Of a stretch of 8,596 bases of DNA, positions 1-6,365 are shown piece after piece. Below the pieces are notes generated by a model, which saw nothing but the letters and a program-made list of their open reading frames with translations, searched no databases and was not told the origin of the DNA. Both the position numbers and the translations under genes were made by a program. The DNA is from an uncultured Collinsella sp. (GTDB taxonomy: Bacteria > Actinomycetota > Coriobacteriia > Coriobacteriales > Coriobacteriaceae). The first letter of the stretch is position 1, and each line of letters opens with the position of its first letter. The stretch covers positions 1 through 8,596 of the forward strand of contig USKV01000050.1 in assembly GCA_900555355.1 (NCBI GenBank), given 5' to 3'.

Positions 1-1
1 T

Positions 2-520
2 GCCGATGGCGACTACACACGCATGCGCCACCAGCGTCAGGTGCTCGGCGCCCTCGCCAACCAGATCCTCAACAACTTCGATGCCACCAAGGTCTTCGAC
101 CTCGTCAATTCGCTGTCCGACATGCTCGTGACCGATATGAGCGTTCAGGACATCGTCTCTACGGTCAATGCCATGCGCGGCATGGATGTTGACGGCATCT
201 ATTCGGCCAACTTGCCTTCGTATGCCGATGCCAGCACCATGATTGATGGCGTGAGCTACGTCTTTGTCTACGAGGACGAGCTTAAGGAAATGATGGAGCG
301 CGTCGACGCTGGTAAGGATCCCAAGGGCCCCAATACCATGGGCCAGTCCGATGGCTCCAGCTCTACGATCGGCGACCTGAACAACAACACGTCCGATGAT
401 TACGCCAACGGCACCGCAACCTCATCGGTCAGCTCTGACGATTCGGACGATTCGACTGATTCGAGCGATTCGGACTACTACGAAGAGCCCACCGGCGACG
501 GCAACGGCTACTCCTACTAG
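2..520 (+). CDS. LytR-CpsA-Psr (LCP) family cell-wall protein, C-terminal part (5' truncated by window)
   Basis: The reading frame is open from base 2 and ends at TAG 518-520. Its first residues, ADGDYTRMRHQRQVLGALAN, match the end of the LCP catalytic domain, where a D-x-x-R-x-x-R-Q-R/Q-V-L segment is typical. LCP enzymes are membrane-anchored and transfer polyprenyl-linked glycopolymers such as teichoic acid-like polymers or capsule to peptidoglycan, outside the membrane. The N-terminal membrane segment and most of the catalytic core lie left of the window. After the conserved part comes a tail of about 60 residues that is rich in Ser, Asp, Asn and Gly and ends in YSY. It looks disordered, and its DNA is a run of GATTCG-like units (about 438-475). 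The ATG at 23 is internal, because homology continues upstream of it. The family call rests on this short segment, so a related LCP subfamily cannot be told apart. Confidence 0.8.
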   Translation, partial: ADGDYTRMRHQRQVLGALANQILNNFDATKVFDLVNSLSDMLVTDMSVQDIVSTVNAMRGMDVDGIYSANLPSYADASTMIDGVSYVFVYEDELKEMMERVDAGKDPKGPNTMGQSDGSSSTIGDLNNNTSDDYANGTATSSVSSDDSDDSTDSSDSDYYEEPTGDGNGYSY

Positions 521-522
521 TT

Positions 523-544
523 CCGCCGTTCTACCGAACGGCGG
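523..544 (+). other. Small hairpin just after the LCP stop codon
   Basis: An 8-bp perfect stem (CCGCCGTT at 523-530 with AACGGCGG at 537-544) closes a 6-nt loop and begins three bases after the stop codon. No T-tract follows, so it is not a terminator on its own. It may stabilise the 3' end of the LCP mRNA ahead of the real terminator at 589-630. Confidence 0.45.
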
Positions 545-588
545 ACCGGCCGACGCTGCGCACCGCCCAAGGCGACAATTTGTCATTC

Positions 589-630
589 AAAAGGCAGGGC
601 ATGACCAGAAGGTCAATGCCCTGCCTTTTT
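589..630 (+). terminator. Rho-independent terminator of the LCP gene
   Basis: A long hairpin pairs AAAAGGCAGGGCAT (589-602) plus GACC (603-606) with GGTC (611-614) plus ATGCCCTGCCTTTT (616-629). It has an AGAA tetraloop and a single bulged A at 615. A five-T run (626-630) follows the GC-rich part. The A-run at the 5' side makes it potentially bidirectional. It separates the LCP gene from the sigma-factor operon. Confidence 0.85.
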
Positions 631-710
631 CATGCCACCTTGTACGCTCTGGGGGCCGCTCGCTTGCGTATGCTCAACCTGTTGCGTTCCGCTGATTCCT
701 TGGGGATTTG

Positions 711-743
711 CCAATAAGGGACAGGTTTATTTTGGTAGGTTTT
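711..743 (+). repeat. 33-nt repeat, left copy, upstream of the sigma operon
   Basis: By direct comparison, this stretch (core GGGACAGGTTTATTTTGGT) equals the reverse complement of 2526-2558 at 30 of 33 positions. The two copies lie in opposite orientation and bracket the ECF sigma / anti-sigma operon. This copy ends 14 bases before the putative -35 element at 757. Its function is unknown; a dispersed intergenic repeat is the simplest reading. Confidence 0.7.
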
Positions 744-756
744 TCCTGCTTGAATT

Positions 757-783
757 TGAAACATTCCGTTCGATCAAAACGTA
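757..783 (+). promoter_or_regulatory. Putative ECF-type (SigW-like) promoter of the sigma operon
   Basis: TGAAAC (757-762) and CGTA (780-783) are separated by 17 bases. This matches the Bacillus SigW-type consensus TGAAAC-N16/17-CGTA, and GAAC/AAC -35 motifs with CGT -10 motifs are general for ECF sigma factors. The -10 lies about 50 bases before the sigma start codon. The location suggests that the sigma factor drives its own operon. No equally good housekeeping promoter is seen in this gap. Confidence 0.6.
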
Positions 784-833
784 TCTATGGTGAGGGCCTC
801 ATCGATAATCATTAACGTCACCAGGAGGTGATT

Positions 834-1352
834 ATGGAAGAACAAGCATTTAGACAGGCGGTCGAAGATCACCGGGATGTCGTGTTTCGGATCGCATTGA
901 CGTACCTGCGCGATCGTGCCGATGCCGACGATATTGCCCAAGATGTCTTTCTTAAGTTGCTTAAAAGCGATGGACACTTTGAAAGTTGGGAACATCTTCG
1001 CCGTTGGCTTATCCGGGTCACGATCAATGAATGTAAATCGCTCTTTCGAAAGCCATGGAGGCGTGTGGAGGATATTGAGAACCTGGCCGATTCGCTTTCG
1101 GCGGCGCAGGATGAGACCAAGGCGGTCCTGTCAGACGTTATGCGACTTCCGGAGCGATTCCGTGTTCCCATCGTGCTCTATTACTATCTGGGCTTTTCGA
1201 CCGCAGAGATTGCCGAGTTACTGCATGTGCCAGCCGCGACCGTTCGAACGCGTTTAGCTCGCGGTCGATCGAAGCTCAAATTGATCCTAGAGGAGGGCGA
1301 CCGTGAAATCCAATCAAATCAAGCAGGCCTTCGAGTCCATCCAAGCCGATAG
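834..1352 (+). CDS. ECF-family RNA polymerase sigma factor (sigma-70 family)
   Basis: This 172-residue protein has the two-domain ECF layout. Region 2 spans about residues 8-75; it includes YLRDRADADDIAQDVFLKLL, the core RNA polymerase-binding helix, and a Trp/Arg-rich segment around 52-77. A linker follows. Region 4 spans about 103-152 and carries LPERFRVPIVLYYYLGFS followed by the helix-turn-helix TAEIAELLHVPAATVRTRLA, which reads the -35 box. The ATG at 834 is chosen because AGGAGG at 823-828 lies five bases upstream; an in-frame GTG at 828 overlaps that site and is unlikely. The last 16 codons overlap the next gene in another frame, giving a tail unlike the family core. Leu codons TTA and CTA occur here, unlike in the ribosomal protein genes, so this is a weakly expressed or acquired gene. 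Its promoter suggests autoregulation. The ECF subgroup and regulon cannot be told from sequence alone. Confidence 0.9.
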   Translation: MEEQAFRQAVEDHRDVVFRIALTYLRDRADADDIAQDVFLKLLKSDGHFESWEHLRRWLIRVTINECKSLFRKPWRRVEDIENLADSLSAAQDETKAVLSDVMRLPERFRVPIVLYYYLGFSTAEIAELLHVPAATVRTRLARGRSKLKLILEEGDREIQSNQAGLRVHPSR

Positions 1353-2379
1353 CAATCTTGCAGATCGCGTCCTTAATACCGCTGCGGGTGAGCCGCTTCA
1401 TCGAAAGGGCCACGCGAAGCCTCTCTATGTTGCCGTAATCGGATGTCTTGCCGGAGTGTTGGCGACCGGAGGGGTCGCCTACGCCGTTATCAATTCCAGC
1501 TATTTTGCCTCAGCCTGGGGAAACCACGGCAATGGGGATTCCATTACCTGGACCAACGGTGGCTCATCGGGGACTAAATACACCTACACCAGAGAGTTTG
1601 GTGATGGCATCGCGCCCCAGAGCCTGGAGGGTTCAGTACAGAAGGTTAATCTGTCCGTCGAGGGTAACGGCTATACGCTCGATATCCATGAGATGGCTAT
1701 CGATAAAAACGGTTGCGGTGCCGTGACGTTTACGCTGTCCAATCCAAATGGCGTTAACTACTACAAGCCGGCAGCAGAGACAGGCGAACTTGTTCTCTAT
1801 GGTGAAGAAGAACAAGGCATCGGCACGCCCAGCATGAACTTCGGCGAGGAATGGGCTGACACACGCTGCACCATTGATAAGGACACATCAAGCGATACTG
1901 TCATTAATGGCACGATGTACTTTGCTTCTATGGATCGCGAGCGAGGTTTTCAACATGCGGTCACCTGGAATATCTCGTGGACCGAGGGCGAAGGCGAGGA
2001 TGCGAAGCCGTTCGAGGCATCGACGCCCGAGTTTAGCGTTGGAGCGTACGTCGATACAAAGGAACTCCGCTCCGATGACTCGCCTCTCGAGATCAGCCCG
2101 TTTTCTATCCAGACACACATCGATGATCTGGGCATTGACGCAGTCACGAAGAAGTTGACGGTTACCTACAAGGATGGATCGGAGCAGATTATCGAAGATG
2201 ACGACGCAGGGACGTTCAACTTATATTTTTCTTATACGCGCAATAGCGGAGAGAACATCTGGGTGCCAACGAAGTTGATTGATGTCGACCAAGTGGTCTC
2301 AGTAACGCTTGAGGGCACACGCTGCACTTCAACAGGGGACGCCGAAACGTCGGAACCCTTTACCATCGTCTATTCGTAA
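1303..2379 (+). CDS. Single-pass membrane protein, probable anti-sigma factor with large extracellular domain
   Basis: The 358-residue product starts with GTG at 1303, six bases after AGGAGG (1291-1296), inside the sigma gene. The 50-bp overlap implies translational coupling. A short cytoplasmic segment (residues 1-40, with FESIQADSNLADRVLNTAA) precedes one membrane helix (about 41-63, YVAVIGCLAGVLATGGVAYA). About 295 extracellular residues follow; they are polar and probably beta-rich (KVNLSVEGNGYTLDIHEM, KLTVTYKDGSEQII). The arrangement fits an anti-sigma factor that holds the sigma factor at the membrane and releases it on an outside signal. No zinc-binding anti-sigma motif (His-x3-Cys-x2-Cys) is present. 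The shape recalls DUF4179-type partners of ECF sigma factors, but that is a family impression and not a verified match. The ligand or stress sensed is unknown. The gene ends at TAA before its own terminator. Confidence 0.75.
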   Translation: MKSNQIKQAFESIQADSNLADRVLNTAAGEPLHRKGHAKPLYVAVIGCLAGVLATGGVAYAVINSSYFASAWGNHGNGDSITWTNGGSSGTKYTYTREFGDGIAPQSLEGSVQKVNLSVEGNGYTLDIHEMAIDKNGCGAVTFTLSNPNGVNYYKPAAETGELVLYGEEEQGIGTPSMNFGEEWADTRCTIDKDTSSDTVINGTMYFASMDRERGFQHAVTWNISWTEGEGEDAKPFEASTPEFSVGAYVDTKELRSDDSPLEISPFSIQTHIDDLGIDAVTKKLTVTYKDGSEQIIEDDDAGTFNLYFSYTRNSGENIWVPTKLIDVDQVVSVTLEGTRCTSTGDAETSEPFTIVYS

Positions 2380-2385
2380 GATTTG

Positions 2386-2419
2386 GGGCCGCTTCCTACT
2401 AGGGGAGGCGGCCCATTTT
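2386..2419 (+). terminator. Rho-independent terminator of the sigma/anti-sigma operon
   Basis: An 11-bp stem (GGGCCGCTTCC at 2386-2396 with GGAGGCGGCCC at 2404-2414, one T-G wobble) closes a 7-nt loop. ATTTT follows. It begins seven bases after the anti-sigma stop codon and ends a two-gene unit. Confidence 0.85.
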
Positions 2420-2525
2420 GCATTAAATGGAAGGTTAAACCGAGCAATATACTTCCGAAAGCGCCGCCGATTTCCATGCGACAGATGAGAACAGATCATC
2501 GCAGGAGTGCGACGTTTCCCCAGAT

Positions 2526-2558
2526 AAAACCGACCAAAATAAACCCGTCCCTTTTTGG
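2526..2558 (-). repeat. 33-nt repeat, right copy, inverted relative to 711-743
   Basis: On the minus strand this reads with the same core as 711-743 (GGGACGGGTTTATTTTGGTC here). It differs at three of 33 positions. It lies about 105 bases beyond the operon terminator. Outside the 33 nt the flanks diverge quickly, so the repeat unit is short. Confidence 0.7.
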
Positions 2559-2587
2559 AAGGTAACGTTGCCCCAACGAGCACGTCG

Positions 2588-2724
2588 GATTCCCGGGCCG
2601 GGCGGCACAGGGGTTAAGTTTGTCGCGAGTTCCGCACGAGCCGGAGGCCACTTAATGTGGCCTCCGTGCGAGCCAGGACTGTAGAGCGACAAACTTAACC
2701 CCTGCGCCGCCCGGCCCGGGAATC
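2588..2724. repeat. 137-nt long inverted repeat with nested hairpin
   Basis: The left arm 2588-2626 and right arm 2686-2724 are 39 nt each and complementary at 38 positions, with one A/C mismatch (2607 against 2705). Inside sits a perfect 9-bp hairpin (GGAGGCCAC 2643-2651 with GTGGCCTCC 2657-2665, loop TTAAT). It is extended by GCAC/GTGC (2634-2637 with 2666-2669) around a bulged GAGCC. No T-run follows either arm, so it is not a normal terminator. No open frame or promoter inside was recognised. It could be a small non-autonomous (MITE- or REP/BIME-like) element, a structured RNA, or a DNA cruciform. Its right arm ends 85 bases before the rpsL -35 box. Confidence 0.85.
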
Positions 2725-2809
2725 TGTTCCCGCGTACAGAAGGGGATTCCATTTGTGTAGGCTTTACGGAAATGTGCCAATTTTGGGATACGCCCGGCGG
2801 CGTGGTCTG

Positions 2810-2838
2810 TTGACGGCACAGCTAACGCCACGTATCCT
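2810..2838 (+). promoter_or_regulatory. Housekeeping promoter of the rpsL-rpsG-fusA-rpsJ operon
   Basis: TTGACG (2810-2815) and TATCCT (2833-2838) are separated by exactly 17 bases, a near-consensus sigma-70/SigA-type promoter. Transcription should start near 2845, leaving a leader of about 87 nt before the rpsL start. Confidence 0.75.
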
Positions 2839-2857
2839 ATCGAACTGCGTGTTTCGT

Positions 2858-2875
2858 AGGGGGATGCTGACCCCT
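2858..2875 (+). other. Small leader hairpin in the rpsL 5' UTR
   Basis: AGGGG (2858-2862) can pair with CCCCT (2871-2875) around an 8-nt loop in the predicted rpsL leader. Five base pairs is weak. It may be chance or a minor structure in the operon leader. Confidence 0.25.
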
Positions 2876-2931
2876 CGATTCAAGCCGTTGCACTTTACAG
2901 AAAGCTGGAATCATTCGAGAAGGAGTACGCT

Positions 2932-3309
2932 TTGCCTACTATTAACCAGCTGGTTCGCCAGGGCCGTCGTTCCGTGCCCAAGAAGTCCAAGAACGCTGCT
3001 CTGCAGCACAACTCCCAGAAGCGCGGCGTGTGCACCCGCGTCTTCACCACGAGCCCCAAGAAGCCGAACTCGGCTCTTCGTAAGGTTGCCCGTGTTCGCC
3101 TCGTCAACGGCATCGAAGTTACTGCTTACATCCCGGGTGAGGGCCACAACCTGCAGGAGCACTCCATCGTGCTCGTCCGCGGCGGTCGTGTCCGTGACCT
3201 CCCTGGTGTCCGTTATCACGTCATCCGTGGCGCCTACGACGCTGCTCCGGTCCAGAACCGTATGCAGGCCCGTTCCAAGTACGGTGCTAAGCGCCCCAAG
3301 GCTAAATAA
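2932..3309 (+). CDS. rpsL: 30S ribosomal protein S12
   Basis: The 125-residue product is full length for S12, which sits at the decoding centre of the small subunit and controls tRNA selection accuracy. Hallmarks include [20 protein letters not shown] (29-48), EGHNLQEHS (70-78), [14 protein letters not shown] (83-96) and the C-terminal [11 protein letters not shown]. Lys43 is present. Residue 88 is Arg (codon CGT 3193-3195), whereas most bacteria have Lys there; K88R is a known streptomycin-resistance change in other species. The start is TTG at 2932, supported by AAGGAG (2920-2925) six bases upstream and by alignment of the N-terminus (PTINQLVR). It is the first gene of a str-type operon, driven from 2810-2838, and is followed by a structured 73-nt gap before rpsG. 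Codon use is strongly biased, as expected for very high expression. Confidence 0.97.
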   Translation: MPTINQLVRQGRRSVPKKSKNAALQHNSQKRGVCTRVFTTSPKKPNSALRKVARVRLVNGIEVTAYIPGEGHNLQEHSIVLVRGGRVRDLPGVRYHVIRGAYDAAPVQNRMQARSKYGAKRPKAK

Positions 3310-3334
3310 GCCAGATAACGTTTTGATACTTTCG

Positions 3335-3360
3335 CCGTGTGCCGCCTAAGCGCCGCACGG
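3335..3360 (+). promoter_or_regulatory. Intercistronic hairpin between rpsL and rpsG, possible S7 control site
   Basis: Seven base pairs (3335-3341 with 3354-3360, one T-G wobble), a C/C mismatch and three more pairs (3343-3345 with 3350-3352) close a CTAA tetraloop. It ends nine bases before the rpsG ribosome-binding site. No T-run follows, so it is not a terminator. In E. coli, S7 represses its operon by binding the rpsL-rpsG gap. A similar role here is inference from position only, not from a shared sequence. Confidence 0.45.
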
Positions 3361-3382
3361 TAGACACTTAAGGAGATTTCAC

Positions 3383-3856
3383 ATGCCGCGTCGTGCAGCA
3401 GCTAATCGTCGTGAGGTTCAGCCTGACGCCGTTTACAACAACCGCCTGGTGACTCAGCTCATCAACAAGGTCCTTCTTGACGGCAAGAAGGCCACCGCTG
3501 AGCGCATCGTTTACACCGCTTTCGAGATCGTTGCCGAGAAGTCCGAGGGTGGCGACGCTCTCGCTACCTTCAAGAAGGCTATGGACAACGTCAAGCCCAC
3601 GCTCGAGGTTAAGCCCAAGCGTGTCGGTGGCGCTACCTATCAGGTCCCGATGGAGGTCAACTCCCGTCGTTCCACCGCTCTGGGTATCCGCTGGATCGTC
3701 AACTTCTCCCGCGCTCGCAAGGAGAAGACCATGGCCGAGCGTCTCGCCAACGAGATTCTCGACGCTTCCAACGGCCTGGGCGCTTCCGTCAAGAAGCGTG
3801 AGGACGTCTTCAAGATGGCCGAGGCCAACCGCGCGTTCTCTCACTATCGTTGGTAA
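3383..3856 (+). CDS. rpsG: 30S ribosomal protein S7
   Basis: The product has 157 residues, the usual length for bacterial S7, which nucleates assembly of the 30S head by binding the 3' major domain of 16S rRNA and contacts E-site tRNA. Recognisable parts are the N-terminal [29 protein letters not shown] (26-44), [12 protein letters not shown] (81-92) and [12 protein letters not shown] (94-105). The C-terminus, [10 protein letters not shown], ends in the conserved FxHYRW. The ATG at 3383 follows AAGGAG (3370-3375) by seven bases. It lies 73 bp after rpsL and 19 bp before fusA in one operon. Nothing is truncated or unusual. In E. coli this protein is the autogenous repressor of the operon, so the hairpin upstream is a candidate target. 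Confidence 0.98.
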   Translation: MPRRAAANRREVQPDAVYNNRLVTQLINKVLLDGKKATAERIVYTAFEIVAEKSEGGDALATFKKAMDNVKPTLEVKPKRVGGATYQVPMEVNSRRSTALGIRWIVNFSRARKEKTMAERLANEILDASNGLGASVKKREDVFKMAEANRAFSHYRW

Positions 3857-3875
3857 GTTAAGGTAAGGAACTAAC

Positions 3876-5975
3876 ATGGCTAAGCCTAAGTACAAGCTTT
3901 CCGATACCCGTAACATCGGCATCATGGCTCACATCGATGCCGGTAAGACCACCACGACCGAGCGTATTCTTTACTACACCGGTAAGACCCACAAGATCGG
4001 TGAGGTCCATGAGGGCGCTGCCACCATGGACTGGATGGTTCAGGAGCAGGAGCGCGGCGTAACCATTACCTCCGCTGCTACCACCTGCTTCTGGAACAAG
4101 GTCGGTAAGGACTACCGCATCCAGATCATCGACACCCCGGGCCACGTTGACTTCACCGCCGAGGTCGAGCGCTGCCTGCGCGTCCTCGATGGCGCTGTCG
4201 CCGTCTTCGACGCCGTTGCCGGCGTTCAGCCCCAGTCTGAGACCGTTTGGCGTCAGGCTTCTACCTTCAACGTCCCCCGCATCGCCTTCATCAACAAGTA
4301 TGACCGCGTGGGCGCTGACTTCTTCAACGCTATCGAAACCATGAAGGATCGTCTCGACGCTAACGCCGTGGCCGCTCAGGTCCCGATGGGCGCCGAGGAC
4401 AACTTCTGGGGCGTCATCGACCTCGTCACCATGACCGCATGGGACTTCAAGGCCGACGACAAGGGCATGACCTATCCCGAGCCGATGGACGAGATCCCGG
4501 CTGAGTTTGCCGACATCGCTGCCACCAAGCGCGAGGAGCTCCTCGACGCTGCTGCCAGCTTTGACGACGAGCTCATGGAGAAGATCCTCATGGAGGAGGA
4601 CTTCACCGTCGAGGAGCTCAAGGCTGCTCTGCGCAAGGGCGTTCTGGCCAACGAGCTCAACCTCGTCTTCGTGGGCTCCGCCTACAAGAACAAGGGCGTT
4701 CAGGAGCTGCTCGACGCTGTCGTCGACTATCTGCCCAGCCCGCTCGACGTTGAGGCCGTCACCGGTACCGATCCGGACACCGGCGAGGAGATCGAGCGTC
4801 ATCCTTCCTTCGACGAGCCCTTCTCCGGCCTGGTCTTCAAGATCATGACCGACCCGTTCGTCGGTAAGCTCACCTATGTCCGCGTTTACTCCGGCCGTGC
4901 CGAGTCCGGCTCCTACGTGGTCAACGCCTCCAACGGTCAGCGCGAGCGCCTCGGCCGCATCCTCGAGATGAACGCCGCCGAGCGTATCGACCGTGACGAC
5001 GCTGCCGCCGGCGACATCGTCGCTTGCGTCGGCTTCAAGAACTCCACCACCGGTGACACCCTGTGCGAAGAGGGCAAGGAGATCGTCCTCGAGAAGATCG
5101 AGTTCGCTAAGCCCGTTATCGACGTTGCCATCGAGCCCAAGACCAAGGCCGAGCAGGACAAGATGTCCCTGGCTCTGACCAAGCTCGCCGAGGAGGACCC
5201 GACCTTCCAGGTGTCCACCAACCACGAGACCGGCCAGACCATCATCGCCGGCATGGGCGAGCTGCACCTCGAGATCATCGTCGACCGTCTGCTCCGTGAG
5301 TTCAAGGTTGACGCTAACGTTGGTAAGCCCCAGGTTGCCTACCGCGAGACCGCTGGTCACGACGTCGAGAAGGCTGAGGGCAAGTTCGTCCGTCAGTCCG
5401 GTGGTCGCGGTCAGTACGGCCACGCTGTCATCAAGCTCGAGAAGATGGAGGAGGGCTTCGGCTACGAGTTCGTCAACGCTATCGTCGGCGGCGTCGTGCC
5501 CAAGGAGTACATTCCGTCCATTGACAAGGGCATCCAGGAGGCCCTGAACACCGGTGTTATCGCCGGCTTCCCGGTCCTCGACGTTAAGGTCACCCTGTTC
5601 GACGGTTCTTACCACGAGGTCGACTCCTCCGAGGCCGCCTTCAAGATCGCCGGTTCCATGGCAATCAAGGACGCTCTCAAGAAGTCCGATCCGCAGCTGC
5701 TCGAGCCGATCATGGCTGTCGAGGTCGAGACCCCCGAGCAGTACATGGGCGACGTTATGGGCAACCTCTCCGGTCGCCGCGGCAAGATCGAGGGTATGGA
5801 GGATCGCAAGAACAGCAAGCTCATCCGTGCCAAGGTGCCGCTGGGCGAGATGTTCGGTTACGCTACCGACCTTCGCTCCCAGACCCAGGGCCGTGCATCC
5901 TACACGATGCAGTTCGACTCTTATGAGCCTGCGCCCAAGTCCATCGTGGACGAGGTCATGAGCAAGAACGCCTAA
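3876..5975 (+). CDS. fusA: Translation elongation factor G
   Basis: The 699-residue protein matches the normal length of EF-G, the GTPase that moves tRNA and mRNA through the ribosome and helps recycle ribosomes with RRF. The G domain shows G1 AHIDAGKTT (18-26), switch I with [11 protein letters not shown] (59-69), G3 DTPGHVDF (86-93) and G4 NKYD (140-143). The usual EF-G form of G4 is NKMD, so Tyr142 is a mild variant. Later parts include the domain II/III stretch [10 protein letters not shown] and the domain IV-V segments [12 protein letters not shown] and [12 protein letters not shown]. The ATG at 3876 follows AAGGAA (3865-3870) by five bases. It is co-transcribed with rpsG (19-bp gap) and followed 60 bp later by rpsJ, where many bacteria have tuf. 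Heavy use of GAC, GAG, CTC and GTC codons creates long open frames on the opposite strand that are not genes. Confidence 0.98.
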   Translation: MAKPKYKLSDTRNIGIMAHIDAGKTTTTERILYYTGKTHKIGEVHEGAATMDWMVQEQERGVTITSAATTCFWNKVGKDYRIQIIDTPGHVDFTAEVERCLRVLDGAVAVFDAVAGVQPQSETVWRQASTFNVPRIAFINKYDRVGADFFNAIETMKDRLDANAVAAQVPMGAEDNFWGVIDLVTMTAWDFKADDKGMTYPEPMDEIPAEFADIAATKREELLDAAASFDDELMEKILMEEDFTVEELKAALRKGVLANELNLVFVGSAYKNKGVQELLDAVVDYLPSPLDVEAVTGTDPDTGEEIERHPSFDEPFSGLVFKIMTDPFVGKLTYVRVYSGRAESGSYVVNASNGQRERLGRILEMNAAERIDRDDAAAGDIVACVGFKNSTTGDTLCEEGKEIVLEKIEFAKPVIDVAIEPKTKAEQDKMSLALTKLAEEDPTFQVSTNHETGQTIIAGMGELHLEIIVDRLLREFKVDANVGKPQVAYRETAGHDVEKAEGKFVRQSGGRGQYGHAVIKLEKMEEGFGYEFVNAIVGGVVPKEYIPSIDKGIQEALNTGVIAGFPVLDVKVTLFDGSYHEVDSSEAAFKIAGSMAIKDALKKSDPQLLEPIMAVEVETPEQYMGDVMGNLSGRRGKIEGMEDRKNSKLIRAKVPLGEMFGYATDLRSQTQGRASYTMQFDSYEPAPKSIVDEVMSKNA

Positions 5976-6000
5976 GTTCGAGCTCCCTGTTACGTAATCC

Positions 6001-6017
6001 GCGAGAACATCTCTCGC
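6001..6017 (+). other. Short hairpin in the fusA-rpsJ gap
   Basis: GCGAGA (6001-6006) pairs with TCTCGC (6012-6017) around a 5-nt loop. It is followed by ACTCTTT and then the rpsJ ribosome-binding site GGAGGT (6025-6030). It is too weak to be a convincing terminator; partial attenuation or mRNA processing is possible. Confidence 0.3.
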
Positions 6018-6035
6018 ACTCTTTGGAGGTTTAAG

Positions 6036-6344
6036 TTGGCTACCCAGAAGATCCGCATTCGCCTCAAGGGCTATGATCACGAGGTCGTCGATCAGTCCGC
6101 GAAGCTCATCGTCGAGACCGCTCAGAAGACCGGCGCTCGCGTTTCCGGTCCTGTCCCCCTGCCCACCGAGCGCAACCTGTACACGGTTATCCGCTCGCCG
6201 CACGTGAACAAGGACTCCCGTGAGCAGTTCGAGATGCGCACCCACAAGCGCCTCATCGACATCCTCGACCCCACCTCGGGCACCGTTGATTCGCTCATGC
6301 GTCTCGACCTCCCCGCTGGCGTCGACATCGACATCAAGCTCTAA
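6036..6344 (+). CDS. rpsJ: 30S ribosomal protein S10 (NusE)
   Basis: The 102-residue product is full length for S10, a 30S head protein that also works as NusE in transcription antitermination with NusB. Recognisable stretches are [18 protein letters not shown] (5-22), [20 protein letters not shown] (36-55), [14 protein letters not shown] (63-76) and the C-terminal [11 protein letters not shown]. The start is TTG at 6036, five bases after GGAGGT (6025-6030); ATQKIR aligns with the family N-terminus. The gene is the last of the rpsL-rpsG-fusA operon. A strong terminator follows 21 bp later, and the next gene is birA on the other strand. In most bacteria rpsJ instead heads the S10 operon with rplC directly behind it, so this placement is a rearrangement, but the protein itself looks normal. 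Confidence 0.97.
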   Translation: MATQKIRIRLKGYDHEVVDQSAKLIVETAQKTGARVSGPVPLPTERNLYTVIRSPHVNKDSREQFEMRTHKRLIDILDPTSGTVDSLMRLDLPAGVDIDIKL

Positions 6345-6365
6345 GCGATATCGCTCATAGCTTAC

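Larger units (their letters stand above)
2420..2931. other. Long non-coding gap between the sigma operon and rpsL
   Basis: No credible gene is seen in these 512 bases. Short open frames here lack ribosome-binding sites and family resemblance. The first 100 bases or so (2420-2525) hold nothing I can name. After that come a 33-nt repeat copy, a small hairpin (CGTTG 2566-2570 with CAACG 2574-2578), the long inverted repeat at 2588-2724, and the rpsL promoter and leader, each listed separately. Confidence 0.7.

Noticed and set aside
438..475. GATTCG-like tandem units at the end of the LCP gene as a functional DNA repeat
   Set aside because: They are in frame and simply encode a low-complexity Asp/Ser tail. 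The units are degenerate and short.
828..833. GTG start of the sigma gene at 828
   Set aside because: The codon overlaps the AGGAGG ribosome-binding site itself; ATG at 834 is correctly spaced.
2588..2724. Long inverted repeat as a transcription terminator
   Set aside because: No T-run follows either arm on either strand, and the sigma operon already has a proper terminator at 2386-2419.
2435..2752. 105-codon minus-strand frame in the gap before rpsL
   Set aside because: It crosses the long inverted repeat and the 33-nt repeat, so its sequence is explained by non-coding repeats. No good ribosome-binding site is seen.
2753..3349. 198-codon plus-strand frame overlapping rpsL
   Set aside because: It runs through the rpsL promoter and then overlaps rpsL in another frame, giving a Ser/Arg/Thr-rich nonsense-like product.
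3368..3925. 185-codon minus-strand frame over rpsG
   Set aside because: This is an antisense shadow of rpsG from the same codon bias, with low-complexity product and no role visible.
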